64,000 bases of DNA, from contig NC_134417.1 in the NCBI RefSeq assembly GCF_030867145.1, positions 11,695,577 to 11,759,576 on the forward strand. The letters run 5' to 3'. This stretch comes from Opisthocomus hoazin (taxonomy: Eukaryota > Chordata > Aves > Opisthocomiformes > Opisthocomidae). Positions 23,001-34,200 of the stretch are shown piece after piece. Numbering within the stretch: position 1 is the stretch's first letter; each line of letters opens with the position of its first letter. Both the position numbers and the translations under genes were made by a program. The notes under the pieces are model-generated. The model made no database searches and had not been told where the DNA came from. It saw nothing but the letters and a program-made list of their open reading frames with translations.

Positions 23001-26000
23001 CTCATTATGATTTACCTGCTTAAGAAAGCTTTAATATTGGTTACAATTCATCCTTCTCTGCAGACAGCAAAGCAGCAGCAGCAACATTTTTACAGAACTT
23101 CTCCTTATTTCTGTTCTGCATCTTGCTTATTGAAACTCTAAAGGATTATGCTGTTCTTCACATCAGTTTATGAGGCCTGGAAAATTCTATTTTTCTTTCT
23201 TTAACTCTTAAGGATAGGACTTCTGTGTAATGGTATCTGCCTCTTCTGCAGTGGATATGGTGAATGTTTGCCTGGAAATAATATGTTGTGGCTCTTCTGA
23301 TCTTATTGATGCAAGGATGTGACTTGTGACTCTCTTGTGTGCACACTGGAAAGGTGGAGCAGGATAGCCGATGGGCTTTTGTGCATTTTGCAGATGAATT
23401 TATAATGGCATTGCATCTGCCACCTTATTTGAATGTTCCCTAAACACTGGCTCATAACAGAAGTTGAAGTTTAGTGGTCATTTGTGCTTCTCTTATTCAG
23501 GGTGTTTGCCTAGTCTTAAAGTAACTGATGTGTTCTGTTGCGGTATTTTAGGATGGGGTTTTTTTCTTTCTATGTTGCTGTCAGTAAATGTGGATTAAAA
23601 GAATTCAGGGTGTACTGCAAAGTTAATCCAGGTGACACACATTTCTGAACATAAACTCTGCACTAGTATTAGCCTCAGAATATATGAGCATATTTGTGCA
23701 ATTGTAGCACAGATGCAAGCCACTAGTAATCTTAAATTTTACGTCAGAAATCTTTAACATCTGAGTGACAAAGATGGATTTTGCTTAAAGGGTGATTTAA
23801 TTGAGCAGAGCAGAAAACCTACTATCATAGTTTTGTTTTTTTTTCTTTCCCCTTCATCTATGTTTTTAAATATTTCTTGTCCTTTATAGTTAGTTTTACA
23901 TATACTGAGAGCAATTTGGAAAAGTGTCTGCCTGGAATTCACACAATCTGACTTCTAAATGAAAAAAAAAAAAATTAATTAAGAGGACAAGTCTCTCAAA
24001 TACAAAATAAGGTAATTGTTTCTGTCTCTGCATCCTGCCAGTCTTTGCCACCTGAAACGTCATTTAAGTTTTTCACTTTGAAATTTATGTTCTTCAGGCA
24101 TTCTCCGGTGAGGCAATTCGTCTTCTCCCTTCACTTTTCCCATGAGATTTTTTGAAAGTATAAACATTTTAAATAGATCTGTGATTTCAACGTCAGCACA
24201 CTTGATAGTTGGGGATGCTCCCCCCTCTGCCCCCACATAGTGGTAGCTGTCATCGCCATAATTTCTGTAGATCAGGGAAGTGAGTGTTTGCAGTGTCAGA
24301 CACTAATTGCAGCTGGTTCTTCCTCCTGCACCCTGGAGGAACTGACCTGTTGTAGTCTTGAGGATCTCTGCAAAGAGAAAGAAGCCAAAAAAGGATGGTG
24401 CTTCCAAGAAGTTTGAAGATCAGCATTTTAGGTCTTTAGTTTTGGGCTGAAGGTGCGCAATTTCCTGTGCACTGGAACATCTTGCAGCAGTATTCTTTTA
24501 AGTGAAAAATATCTCTACTGAGAACTGGTAGATTTGATGCATGATTTTTTTTTTAACTACGGAAAACAAAAATGGCCTTAATTCCAAAATACACGTATTT
24601 CCGCTGTTCAGTGACTGTCTTGACTTTCTATTAGGTATCACTTTCTAGTTTACAACAATGAAGAATGACTGTATGAATGACACTGTGCCTTGCTATTGTC
24701 AACATACTCAGCATCTGAGTGACCTTGCTTTTTGTGACAAAAATCTTAGATGTTTTACAGTTTCTGTTAATGGATACTGCTCTTTTTGTGCAATGATACC
24801 ATTTCTTCTTCTCAAATGATTACGAACCAGTTTTGCCCAAGTTCTTTCCTTGGGTCTTTGTACATTATTTTAACATCTGCAAAATTATTCTTTCTAAGAC
24901 ACAGTCTTAATAAAGACCCAGTAAGTGAGGTGGAAGACTGTCTGTTCAGCTAAGTGGTCTGAGTTTTACACTTGCTGACTGCCTGCAACTCTTTGTGGAA
25001 ATTGTAAACAGTAAGCAGAAAAAGCGACACTCACTAATGGACTGATTCTTGAAGCTGTTCAGCAAATGCAGCTTTGCTTAGGTGTTGTTTTTGTTGTGTT
25101 GTTTGGTTTTTTTTTAATTGGGTAGGGATATTAGGATTAATTAATTATTAAAGAAACCCCCAAACCCCCCAGCAGTTGCATGAGACAGGCAGTTGCATGT
25201 CCCAGAACCACTCTGCTATTGCATTGATAGCCTAATGCGTATACTAATGCGTGTATATATATATGACTGCATGCATGCCTTGTGTTTAGCTGGTCTAGAA
25301 AGCTCTACTCTTATTTATATTTCTTACGTTATTCTGTGTTCTCGTGCTTTTAACTGTTATTTCAGAAATGTATTCGAAAAATGAGTATCTTCAGCTGCAT
25401 GAGCTTTAAATAAAATAAAGAATAAAGGTGAAAAGCAACACATTTCTACTTAGTAACTATATTTGTTAGCTCAAGGTCTAAAATACTTAATAAATATATA
25501 TTGAAGAATTGCAGTAATTTAGACTTCAGAGGAACAAGAATGTGGCTATATCCTAAACAACATATTGTATGTTGTTTTGAGGAGGCAAGGAGAAGGTGTT
25601 CTTGAGCTGTGGTTTATTCTTTACTATTTTTTAATCTTTGTGTTCCTGTTTTGCTTAGTTCTATTACTGCAGTTGTCTTCTAAACTTTGTAGTATATCTT
25701 TTTAAAATTGCAGCTGTTGTATATAGTAGTATAGAAAAAACAATGAAAATTACCAATGCACTTTGAACTTGTGAATTGCACTGAACAACCAGTGATGTTC
25801 TGAATATACATTTAGCATTTTTTGGGGGGTTGTTTTAGTGGCATTTACCTTTACCATGGTAATATGTTTACCTTATGATAGGAAGTCAGATTAGATGTGG
25901 GCATTTCCTAGAGGTTTGAACATGCAGTGGTTTGACATCCTGCCGGGAGACACAATCCCTGAGGAGTATTGTATATAGGGAGATGTGTCTGTGTATTGTT

Positions 26001-29000
26001 ACACTGATAGCCTGTGTCTGGGACAGCTCAATCATATATACATATTTTGTATATCTTGCAGATTGGGTGACTCCTTAGAAATTAAGCAGCAACTTTGTAG
26101 GTAGCTGCTTTTTGCTACAAGATTTGGGATTATAGGGGAAAGTCTAGTGATAAGGCATGCGTATGTATATTGTTCCTCTGAGGTGCTGATGACGCACAGA
26201 AACTCTAGTAACATCACTATTTTAAACTTGGGTTTCCTTTTAGGGTAGCCTCTGTTCCAAGGCTAGCTGAACACGTTAGGAATAGTACACCATTGCAGGG
26301 AGGAGGCTGTAGAGGGTTGTATTGTTCCAAATTTGAGAGGCTTAAAAACCTGGATTTAAACAGAAATTTATCTATGACTTAAATACAGATATACTCTTGC
26401 TTCATCAAAATACACGGGCTTACTTGTGGATACTTGGGATTTCAGCTTATATATGGGGTTTTTTTGTGGTTGTTGTTAAGTTATTCATTGCAATGAATAT
26501 CCTCTTCCACCCTCCCCTTTGACTCGTGAGCAAAACATGAAGGCAAGCTGTCTTGACTTAATTACTAATTTAAATACTACTGTTAATAATCCTTACTGTA
26601 GCAGATGTGTGCAGCATGTAACTGTTTGCCAAAAATAAATCTATTTTGGAAGTTGCTCTGAGAGTTTGTAGCTCAGCTGCCTTTTCTTAAGGATCTTGCA
26701 CTCTATCGTTGGGTTATAATTCTAATTTTTCATTAATTTTTGTGGAAGCAGATGTTAACTTTAAGTTTTGTTGCTATGTCCAATCACAGGAAGAAGGCAT
26801 GGTTGAGATAAGTTATTTTCCTCCTGAAGGCTTGATTGACTTGATGTACTTCCCATACTATGGGAAAAGCTTGCATGTAAGTATGCCTTAATAATGGCCT
26901 TCATTTTGTAAATGTTTTGTTTATGTTTATGTTTACAGTTATGAGCATCAGATTGATTCTGAAGTTTGAACTCTGTAATGAGGTACTCATAAGGAATATT
27001 ACATATGCAGAAATTTCACAGTGCTTGGTGAGATTAGAGATACGCTTTAACAGACATAAGGAAATAAACTGGGCATTGTCCTAATGCAGAAGAGGCTGTG
27101 TACTAGCAGTGTTAAGGGCATCTGCTGCTTTTTGGTCACTGATACCTTTTGGAATCTTTTTGAATGCATGGAAAGGCAGGAGAAGTGAACTGGTTCTTCG
27201 GATTACAATACAGTTGCCAATAGTTAATCCTTGGTATTTATATATAGAATATTAAGTTTATAATTCATTATGGTATTGTTGATTATTTCTTTGTGACTCT
27301 ACGGTCATGTTTTCTATTTGCTCTTTTTTATGAAGAAGCACTTCAAGGTAGCAGATAGTTCGGGGGGTTTTAAGTTGTTGGGGTTTTTTAATTTTCTTTT
27401 GTTTTTCTTTGCTTATTCCATCTATCCTCATTGTATTCTGATATAAATTTTATTTATCTAATTGAAGAACACTTGAGTTTTAAAAAAACCCAAAGCCCAC
27501 TACGTTATGGACACAGAATATGTAGAGTTAAAACTCCAATTTATTTTCAAACTTGAATTTAGTTATTTTTTTCTTTGCTAGCATTAATTTGTTGTAACTA
27601 CATACAGAAGCTCTGTACCATTTATCAAATGTAAAATTGTATTGCCTCTTATTGACAAAGTTATTTAGTAAACACCCTCACTGTTCACCACTGAAGATAA
27701 AAGTACTTTTTAAACATAAATCTGTTAGATCCATAGTATACCACAGTGGGTGGTTGTGATTTCCCTGAAAACTATTCCTTTATCAGTTATTTTTCCATTG
27801 TACTCTATACTTACCTGAAGCAGTTCACATAACCTTTTTTTATCCTCACATGGCTTTTACTAATGAGGAAGGAGTTTGTTTTTCTTCATCATTTGTTTTC
27901 ATGTTACTTATGGGTAGTTCTGTGTTTTCAATTTTGTTATCAGACTCTTTGAATTGGTAAACCGTCCATTTCCTTAGACATACAAGATCAGAGAAAGAGT
28001 GTCAACCTCTGCTTCCAGCAGGCAGGGTCAGTACATACTCTATCCCCTTCCTGGAATGAAAGAATAGAGAAAGAGAGCTCTGCTTCGCTAAGAAACACAA
28101 CATAGAGTGTCAGTAGACCTTGAGATGGTAGGAGGTAGTTTGTACCAAAGACAGGACGAAGAACTTTGCTGACAAAATTCCTGTCTTGCAGCTATACTGA
28201 TGGAAAAGGAGAGATTGTGAAAGAAGATTAATGAAGTCAGGCAAAACTCAGTGCTATTACTTGCTTGAGTTAGGGGATTAAGAAAGAGCTTTACTTTTTT
28301 AAAATAAATTTTCTTTTTTGGGGGGGTGGGGGTAGGTGGTTTTTTTTTTTCAGATTTTGGTTGAATGTCCTTTCATGTTCACTTTGTCATGTGGGATAGG
28401 GGCTATGGTTTGAGGGATTCTTGCTCGTGTGAAGCTGAATTCTCATAACATTAGTATATTGTGAAAAAGAAGAAGCATAAGAAGAGTTGTGAGAGGTTGA
28501 GGTATTTGACTAGGTCTCGGGAGATTGGTCTGATTTCTTGGTTGTACAACAGAATTTTTATGTTATGTCAGTGTGGAATTGTTGAATTCCTTTTTTTGTA
28601 AAGGAGTTAAGAGGATTCAACTAATCTTTCTGCTCTTGTGCTAAGGTAGGAGCCATAAAAATACTAGTATCTACAGTTTTGTGGTTCAGAATGGTTATTT
28701 GCCTTTTGCTGCTCAGCACAATGAACCCAACTCCCTGACCTTAGGGAATGTTACTACAGATCATCTAAAAAAGGTGCTTAATGAGGATGCTGGTTCTTCT
28801 CCCTCTTCCCACCCAATTTTATATTGAGTAAAAGTCCATTCTGGTATTGTCTGTCTTCAAAACATCATAGAAATTTGTGTACCTATTTAAAACATCTTGG
28901 CCATGAGAAGACTTCTCTGAGGAAAACCAGGAATTTAATTTCTGATTTTTGGAAACCTCAGTTAGTACCTCAAATGTGGTATTACCCTTAAAACTGGAGA

Positions 29001-30463
29001 ATTTTGAGGGTGTCTTGCCTAGCTGCATTTCCCCCTCCTAGTTTATAGGTGCACGGGAAAATTTCTGATCTCGTAAAATCACTATCCAAGGAAAGTAGTT
29101 ACTTCAATCTATTACTTACTTACTCGTACTTCACATTAAAGATTTTAGCACATCAGTCTCCATGCCATCATGCTTTGTAAATGAGACTGAGTATTGTGTA
29201 GAGCTTTCTTTGGCAGAGAAGTAGAGAACATAGTCTAAAAATAACAGAAATTATTAAGGAGTCTCTTCAGTTAATGAGGTAAAAAAACCCAAACACCTAA
29301 CTCAAAATTTTGTTTGATTAAAATTTAAGGCCTATACTTGTATAATACTGTAGTATTGTATTTAGTCCACTGGCTTATACGAATTTTTACTGAGGAAGTA
29401 ATTAATTTTGCTTAATCAGCAGTCAGCAGTATCAACTTAAAAATGATAAATAAATTATGGAAATAATTTATGAATATTGGATGGAATGCTGCTTTAACGG
29501 TGTATAATAAATAAGCTCATATTTAATTCATAGGCACTTTACAGGAGAATTCTAGTAGTCCTATTTGAAATGGACTTGAGAAATAATATTGGGTTGACAA
29601 AAAAACCTTTCTGCATTCATTGTTAAATTTTAATTTTTATTATAGGGAAGGAGTCAAGAATTCAAATTGTTTCACCAAATATGATTGACCAGGATACTGT
29701 CAGAATGTTCAAGGAAAAGTTTCTGTGCAGATGTATGAAACAGATCAATCCATTCTGAAATGTGTTTTGCTGAACAAGTAAATGGGATAGGGTGGAAGGG
29801 AAGCTAGTGTACTGGTATTTGTTGAATCATGCTTTTGGCAAAAAGCACTTAAAACCATGCTAGAAAAGTTATGTTCTATAGTAGATTTAAACGAACAGAC
29901 ACAAAAACAAAATCCCCCAAACCCACAGAAACGCACAGAAGACACAATGGAATGGATAGGAAGGAAGAATATAATTTCAGATTCTATTTCAAGTAGATGT
30001 TTCAAGAAAAATTTGACCCAATGTAATAGAAAGGGGTAAAGTCATACATCTCTTGAAGATACTCTCTGTGACTTAAATTATGTTGAACATATTAGTTAAT
30101 AAATAGTATGAAGAATTTATACTGACTGTCTAACTTGGGGGGGGGGGGCGGAAGCCTTACCTGAGTCAGATTGGGCTTCGAAAGGTTGGGTTTTTAATTA
30201 GCTTTTTTCTTAATTGTTCTGATGGATTAAATGTTAATTTAAATGCTGACTTACTCTATCTCAAATATTTTCCCCGTCTTTCTGTTTACTAGGCTCACTA
30301 TTTACAGCCTCTAGTGGCTGTTCAACTAGCAATTAACTCCAACAGTACCAAAGAAGAAATAACAATTGAGTGTAAGATCCTGGGCTCACCTAATTTAAAA
30401 AATGAAGATGATCGTGACAAGTTTCTGGGACGAATTGCCTTCAAAGTTCAGATGACTGAATAG
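4971..30463 (+). CDS. ATP1B3: Sodium/potassium-transporting ATPase subunit beta-3 (complete gene, 7 coding exons)
   Basis: This gene encodes the beta-3 subunit of the Na+/K+ pump, a type II membrane glycoprotein that folds, stabilises and delivers the catalytic alpha subunit to the plasma membrane and tunes its K+ affinity. Coding exons are 4971-5079, 13694-13822, 18402-18509, 20117-20304, 21049-21099, 26790-26876 and 30293-30463. They join without frame breaks into 280 residues, the usual length for the family. The order is: a cytoplasmic tail (1-36) with the [12 protein letters not shown] motif, one transmembrane helix (about 38-62), then an ectodomain. The ectodomain holds the six conserved cysteines C128/C145, C155/C171 and C192/C251, which form three disulfides in this family. 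The PYYGK motif (217-221) and the C-terminal DRDKFLGR block are present. Sequons are N96, N127, N148 and N241. The GGYSQ-type region reads FGYSKGTPC. The start codon has G at -3, and the residues around it match beta-3 rather than beta-1 or beta-2. Expression is probably broad, given the CpG-island promoter. Confidence 0.97.
7234..7273 (+). repeat. Short tandem duplication in ATP1B3 intron 1
   Basis: The 17-base unit ATTTAAATAATTATTCA occurs twice, at 7,234-7,250 and 7,257-7,273, separated by six bases. It looks like a local duplication by slippage. Confidence 0.8.
9523..9551 (+). repeat. Inverted repeat (12-bp stem) in ATP1B3 intron 1
   Basis: ATCTACCTATGT is followed after five bases by its near-perfect reverse complement ATATAGGTAGAT, with one G-T wobble pair. 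The transcript could form a compact hairpin. Confidence 0.75.
12278..12301 (+). promoter_or_regulatory. Recursive-splice-like motif (T-tract AG|GTTAGT) in intron 1
   Basis: A 16-base T run (12,278-12,293) is followed directly by AG (12,294-12,295) and then GTTAGT (12,296-12,301). This places a strong acceptor against a donor-like sequence with no exon between. The arrangement is that of a ratchet splice point. Use is unproven, and a chance T-tract is possible. Confidence 0.35.
13694..13822 (+). CDS. ATP1B3: ATP1B3 coding exon 2 (transmembrane helix)
   Basis: The acceptor is TTTACAG|GTTTG and the donor is CCAG|GTAACA. The exon encodes Gly37 to Pro79 and the first base of Gly80. It contains the single hydrophobic membrane span (about 38-62), with the aromatic/glycine face ([12 protein letters not shown]) that packs against the alpha subunit's M7 helix in known pump structures. 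Confidence 0.96.
13823..18401 (+). other. ATP1B3: ATP1B3 intron 2 (4.6 kb)
   Basis: This GT-AG, phase 1 intron is mostly AT-rich. A poly(A) run lies at about 15,266-15,283 and a small GC-rich patch at about 17,570-17,760. The open frames over that patch (17,498-17,884) have no recognisable family similarity and look like chance. Confidence 0.85.
18402..18509 (+). CDS. ATP1B3: ATP1B3 coding exon 3
   Basis: The acceptor is TTTTAAG|GACTT and the donor is GAAT|GTAAGT. It encodes residues 80-115 plus one base of Ser116. This is the stalk and start of the ectodomain, including PGLMISPKP and the FNKSD segment with a possible N-glycosylation site at Asn96. Confidence 0.95.
18510..20116 (+). other. 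ATP1B3: ATP1B3 intron 3 (1.6 kb)
   Basis: This GT-AG, phase 1 intron is AT-rich. The only structure I see is an exact-length 30-base tandem duplication at 19,261-19,320. Confidence 0.85.
19261..19320 (+). repeat. 30-bp tandem duplication in ATP1B3 intron 3
   Basis: Two adjacent 30-base units (19,261-19,290 and 19,291-19,320) differ at only a few positions. Both contain the AGCTATAC.TGAATCTATCT core. Confidence 0.8.
20117..20304 (+). CDS. ATP1B3: ATP1B3 coding exon 4 (first two disulfide pairs)
   Basis: The acceptor is TACCTAG|CATAT and the donor is CAGA|GTAAGT. It encodes Ser116 to Arg178. It carries four of the six conserved cysteines (128, 145, 155, 171), sequons at Asn127 and Asn148, and the conserved [11 protein letters not shown] stretch. 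The exon ends exactly at a codon boundary. Confidence 0.96.
20305..21048 (+). other. ATP1B3: ATP1B3 intron 4 (0.74 kb)
   Basis: This GT-AG, phase 0 intron is AT-rich. I see no further structure in it. Confidence 0.85.
21049..21099 (+). CDS. ATP1B3: ATP1B3 coding exon 5 (51 nt)
   Basis: This short exon has acceptor CCTTTAG|ATAAT and donor TAAG|GTCAGT. It encodes 17 residues, [17 protein letters not shown], including Cys192 of the third disulfide. Both boundaries are phase 0, so skipping it would keep the frame but remove a structural cysteine. Confidence 0.94.
21100..26789 (+). other. ATP1B3: ATP1B3 intron 5 (5.7 kb)
   Basis: This GT-AG, phase 0 intron is AT-rich. It contains a 13-base C run at 22,320-22,332 and an alternating TATATATA stretch near 25,252-25,262. 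No exon or recognised repeat element is present. Confidence 0.85.
26790..26876 (+). CDS. ATP1B3: ATP1B3 coding exon 6
   Basis: The acceptor is ATCACAG|GAAGA and the donor is GCAT|GTAAGT. It encodes 29 residues (196-224), with the family motif YFPYYGK. Both ends are phase 0. Confidence 0.95.
26877..30292 (+). other. ATP1B3: ATP1B3 intron 6 (3.4 kb)
   Basis: This GT-AG, phase 0 intron is AT-rich, with G-rich runs at about 28,320-28,339 and a 12-base G run at 30,137-30,148. No coding exon is seen. Confidence 0.85.
30293..30463 (+). CDS. ATP1B3: ATP1B3 coding exon 7 (C-terminus and stop)
   Basis: The acceptor is TTTACTAG|GCTCA. It encodes residues 225-280 and ends with TAG at 30,461-30,463. It contains the YLQPLVAVQ strand, the sequon at Asn241, Cys251 of the third disulfide, and the [14 protein letters not shown]-terminal strand. 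A run of 12 G lies about 145 bases upstream of the acceptor. Confidence 0.96.
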   Translation, partial: AHYLQPLVAVQLAINSNSTKEEITIECKILGSPNLKNEDDRDKFLGRIAFKVQMTE

Positions 30464-30873
30464 CAGGAGTAGAAAATTCTCTACAAAGTAAACATTGTGT
30501 TGTCTGTTTTGTCAGCTGGACATGCCATTCTAGGGTATGAGACCATCTTGGAGAATGTTAAGGTGGTTTATGGTGTTCAGGATAGCATAATAATATGCTT
30601 CCAGATCGTATGTTTAAAATCCCTCAAAGTAAATGCCTATCCTGCTTCTGCCTGCCCCGTTGGAACAGTGTACAGACTATAGTTGTGTCATAGGGACCTG
30701 TAAATAGCTGTTTTCAAACACATAATAATGGTGACCTTTGTCCTGTTCTAAAATGTGGTTTTATCCCCAAGTGAGTGTCTCAAGCTTAATGTGCTGTGCT
30801 ATGTAAATATTGTATTGATTTAACACTGGTTTAACTGTCATATCTCAATGCTGACACAGTTGTAGGGATAAAT

Positions 30874-30879
30874 AATAAA
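30874..30879 (+). terminator. ATP1B3: Proximal poly(A) signal of ATP1B3
   Basis: A canonical AATAAA lies 411 bases after the stop codon. It is followed within 25-40 bases by a T/G-rich stretch (from about 30,898), as expected for a cleavage element. Confidence 0.6.
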
Positions 30880-30945
30880 TGGTACCTGATTGACATAGTG
30901 ATTTTTTTTGTAAGAGTAAACACCTCCAATGTAAATTGTGTGTAT

Positions 30946-30962
30946 GGGAGTGGGTGGGTGGG
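30946..30962 (+). promoter_or_regulatory. G-quadruplex motif in ATP1B3 3' UTR
   Basis: GGGAGTGGGTGGGTGGG has four G3 runs with loops of 3, 1 and 1 bases. This is the short-loop pattern that forms very stable parallel quadruplexes. It lies on the sense strand, so it would be in the mRNA. It sits between the two candidate poly(A) signals. Confidence 0.65.
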
Positions 30963-31195
30963 TGGATGGCTGTGTGGAGATGCCTTAAGTTGTAGACTGG
31001 GTGGCGTGGGAGAATTGAAATGGATTTTAAGAGTTGGTATGGATTTCTGAAAAATCAGTGCTCAACTAGTACTTTCTTGTGCTTGTCACTGTGCAAGTAT
31101 TGTGTACATGTAATACTTGGTATAGAGTTTGGTATTCTAGCTGAGGAATCGAATCTTTCTTCGTGTTGTTAATTGCTTGCGATATGTGGAGCACA

Positions 31196-31201
31196 AATAA
31201 A
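31196..31201 (+). terminator. ATP1B3: Distal poly(A) signal of ATP1B3
   Basis: A canonical AATAAA in the context CACAAATAAAATCTATACA lies about 730 bases after the stop. It is the last canonical signal before sequence of intergenic character, so it is the likelier end of the longest mRNA. Confidence 0.6.
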
Positions 31202-34200
31202 ATCTATACAATATTTTAAAACTTTTTAGTTCAGAAATATCAATATACAACAGTTTAAATTCTTTAGGGTCCTGGTAACAGTTGTACAACAGAGCTGCTT
31301 GAAAGAAATGGCCTCACTGTTGTGGAAATAATAGGCTTTCATTTTCCAATTAAAAAATTTCCTGAAGAACCTCTGTTTAAAAAAAGGAAAAAAAGGATTG
31401 TCTTGATTAAACATTCCTGTTTAATTTATATACTTGTTTCGTTGCATCATTTTAACATGCTTTACGTCTTCGTCTGCTATTTCATCCTGGGTTTTCTGTG
31501 TATTTTGTCATCATCCATTTAGAAAATTGGTGCCATCAGCTGCTTTATAGAAATATCCCATTGACTTGAAGTGGATTACTTGCAGTTTAACTGAAGTATT
31601 TTCATTAATCCAGTTGCTAAAATGACTGCAAATAGACTAATTTATTTGTGACTTATCCCATTAAACCAAGCTGACCCAATATATTGGGTTGTAACTTCTG
31701 CGGTCTTGCTGACATGGGTTTTATATTACTCTTCCCTAGGGGTTTTTTTTGTTTGTTTTGGTCTTGGTTTTTTTGAGCACATGGTCCCCATTCTGATGTC
31801 TTGTCAATACTGAAGACCACAGCAAATCAGCATTTGTGTAAATACCTGTAGTTCTGCTAGTTAGTCCTAAATTTCTCACTTAACATGCTTTTATGCCTAA
31901 TTCTTACAGTGTTTTTTAATATTTTATTTAAAAAAATTAAATGAATGATTGCTAGAATTCAAGATCCTGTCTTAATGCTCTGCTTTGAAAATGGTTGAGG
32001 CCAGTCTAAGCTACATTAGTGCAAAACTTTTTAACACCTGTGCAGGCTTACACTGGTGCATAGTTGGAGGAAGCTGCTCTTAGTGGGACTTGAAGAGTGT
32101 GTTGAACTTCATTAAAAATAGATTTATACTGATATGATACCATTCAGCATGCTTTTTTGTTGTTGTCTACAAAAGAAAAATTGTTCATTACATTATGGAA
32201 TGGGTACTTTTGTAATAATAGCATGCATTAATACTGAATAAGAATGTTCTTTCAAAATACTCCATTACTAATGTTTTAAATCATGCACTTTTAAAGCTGG
32301 GATACCTGAGTTCTTGAAAATATGACTAATTGCTTCTCTGTACATTAATACTGCCTGAAAGTATTTTAATTGTCATGAGGGAACTTAAAAGTGTTGATGT
32401 TGCATCTCAAAATGAAAAGGACTAGCTTCATGTAAAAAAAAACTTTCATGTTTGTGTTCACTTAGGAAAGGTAAGAAGTTCTGGAGAAACACTCAGTTTT
32501 CAAATGAGATGATTTTTGCAACAATTTCTCTTTCGACTTATCTATATAGACAAAGCATGAAATGGCAACTCTTCACCAGCACTTTTCAGACAGGTAGAAC
32601 TCAATAAACTCCTGTTCTCCTTAGATTTTGTAGGAGTGTTTTTTTTTAATTTAATCACATAGGGATTATCAGTTGAGGGGAGGGGAGAAAGAAAACTTCT
32701 GAAAGGGTTCAACTATCAAAATTAGCATGTAAAATGTATGTAGGTAGTGAGTTTAGCACTAAACTATTTAATTAAAACCTGTACTATTTCCTTATTTTTA
32801 TTTCTGTGTCTTAAGAATTTGAGTAAGTAAATGATCTAGCAGTTATTTATAAACTGGTGTATTGACTATTAGGACATGATAAAATTATTCATTTTCTTCA
32901 TGTGAAACTTACGGTAAAGGTTCCTTGGACTTAATTTTAAATTTTAATTAAAGATTTAAATTTACTAACTTGGTATGTTTGACTTTTATACTGGTAAATA
33001 CTTATTTGTCTTACTGGGTAACTTTTAGTGCCTTTGAGTCTGGAACAAGGATTTTAAACTTTGTGAAATTGCCAGTTGTTGCAGGTGCTGTTTCATAGCA
33101 CCATGAAAACCTACTTCTATCCAATTCAGCGGAGGTACCTTCTTCTCTTTGCCAAGCCCCGCCATGCTCCACCCCACACATGAACACACACACGCAGGCC
33201 TAAAAGGGAAGCTGAAGAGAGGATTGTTAACAGACAAAATTAGCTACAGGTTGTATTTACACTGCTCATGAGTAGGTAAGGTGATCCTGTGAGTACAAAT
33301 GACACTTGTCACTGACAGGTAAGAACTTCCTGCCTGAACAGGACCCTAGTCACCAAGCCCTGCTGACTGATGGCCTGCAATGGTTTCAATGCAATGTTCT
33401 TGGAACCTGGCACTGAACCTGGATTTTCCCTGTTTCAGGATTTTTTTTCTACCTCTCTGTGAAGCTCATTTTTCCTAACTTTTGGATGATATGAGGCAAA
33501 TAGAGCTTAAAGCTGAACACAAAGTTTTGTATACTTAAACATTCAGAGAGTAAACTTTGGTCTCCTTAAAAAATGAGATGGGTCTTCTGGGATGGAGAAA
33601 AATGTCTTCATTGTACAATTTAAGGCTTAACTGAAAAATATTAGATTTAGATACTAAGCGTACATGGGCAGCTCTGAGGATGGATTTCCAAACCTCAGAA
33701 TACTTGAAGCTTCAATCGTAAGTTTATCTTTTTGCAATTATTCAGAGCTTTGACTTCCCTGCTAGAGAAACATTCATCTTCTTGCTAGTTAGGCACTTTG
33801 TTAAAACACATCAGCATTCATGCTAAGTCTACTGTCAAATTACTGAAGCCTTTTAATGAATTTATCTTTGTGTTAATATGTTTGTAGATGGCATACCTGA
33901 AAACTAGTACTTTTTGTCTTACAGAAGAAATCACTCTGTTAATACTATCTACAATGAAAAATCTTTAATTTACACAAGATTTTTGTAATAGAATGTTCAA
34001 GGCATAAATGTGTTCAGAAACAACTGTTCAGTTTTGCCCATAGGTCAGATCTAGCTTTATACCTGCTGAGAGTAGAAACTTCACCTACGACAGGCAGAAC
34101 TCTGGTCTCCCTTTGCTACAAGCTGTTGCAAACTTGGAAATGGTCTGAGGCCATTGTGCTCTCTACTCTGTGCTGTACACTGGGGGAATGTAATTGTTTT

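Larger units (their letters stand above)
30464..31222 (+). other. ATP1B3: ATP1B3 3' UTR
   Basis: Non-coding sequence runs from the stop codon to just past the distal poly(A) signal. Two AATAAA hexamers, at 30,874-30,879 and 31,196-31,201, suggest alternative 3' ends giving UTRs of roughly 430 and 750 bases. A four-run G-quadruplex motif lies between them at 30,946-30,962. The end coordinate is an estimate, about 20 bases after the distal signal. Confidence 0.7.
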
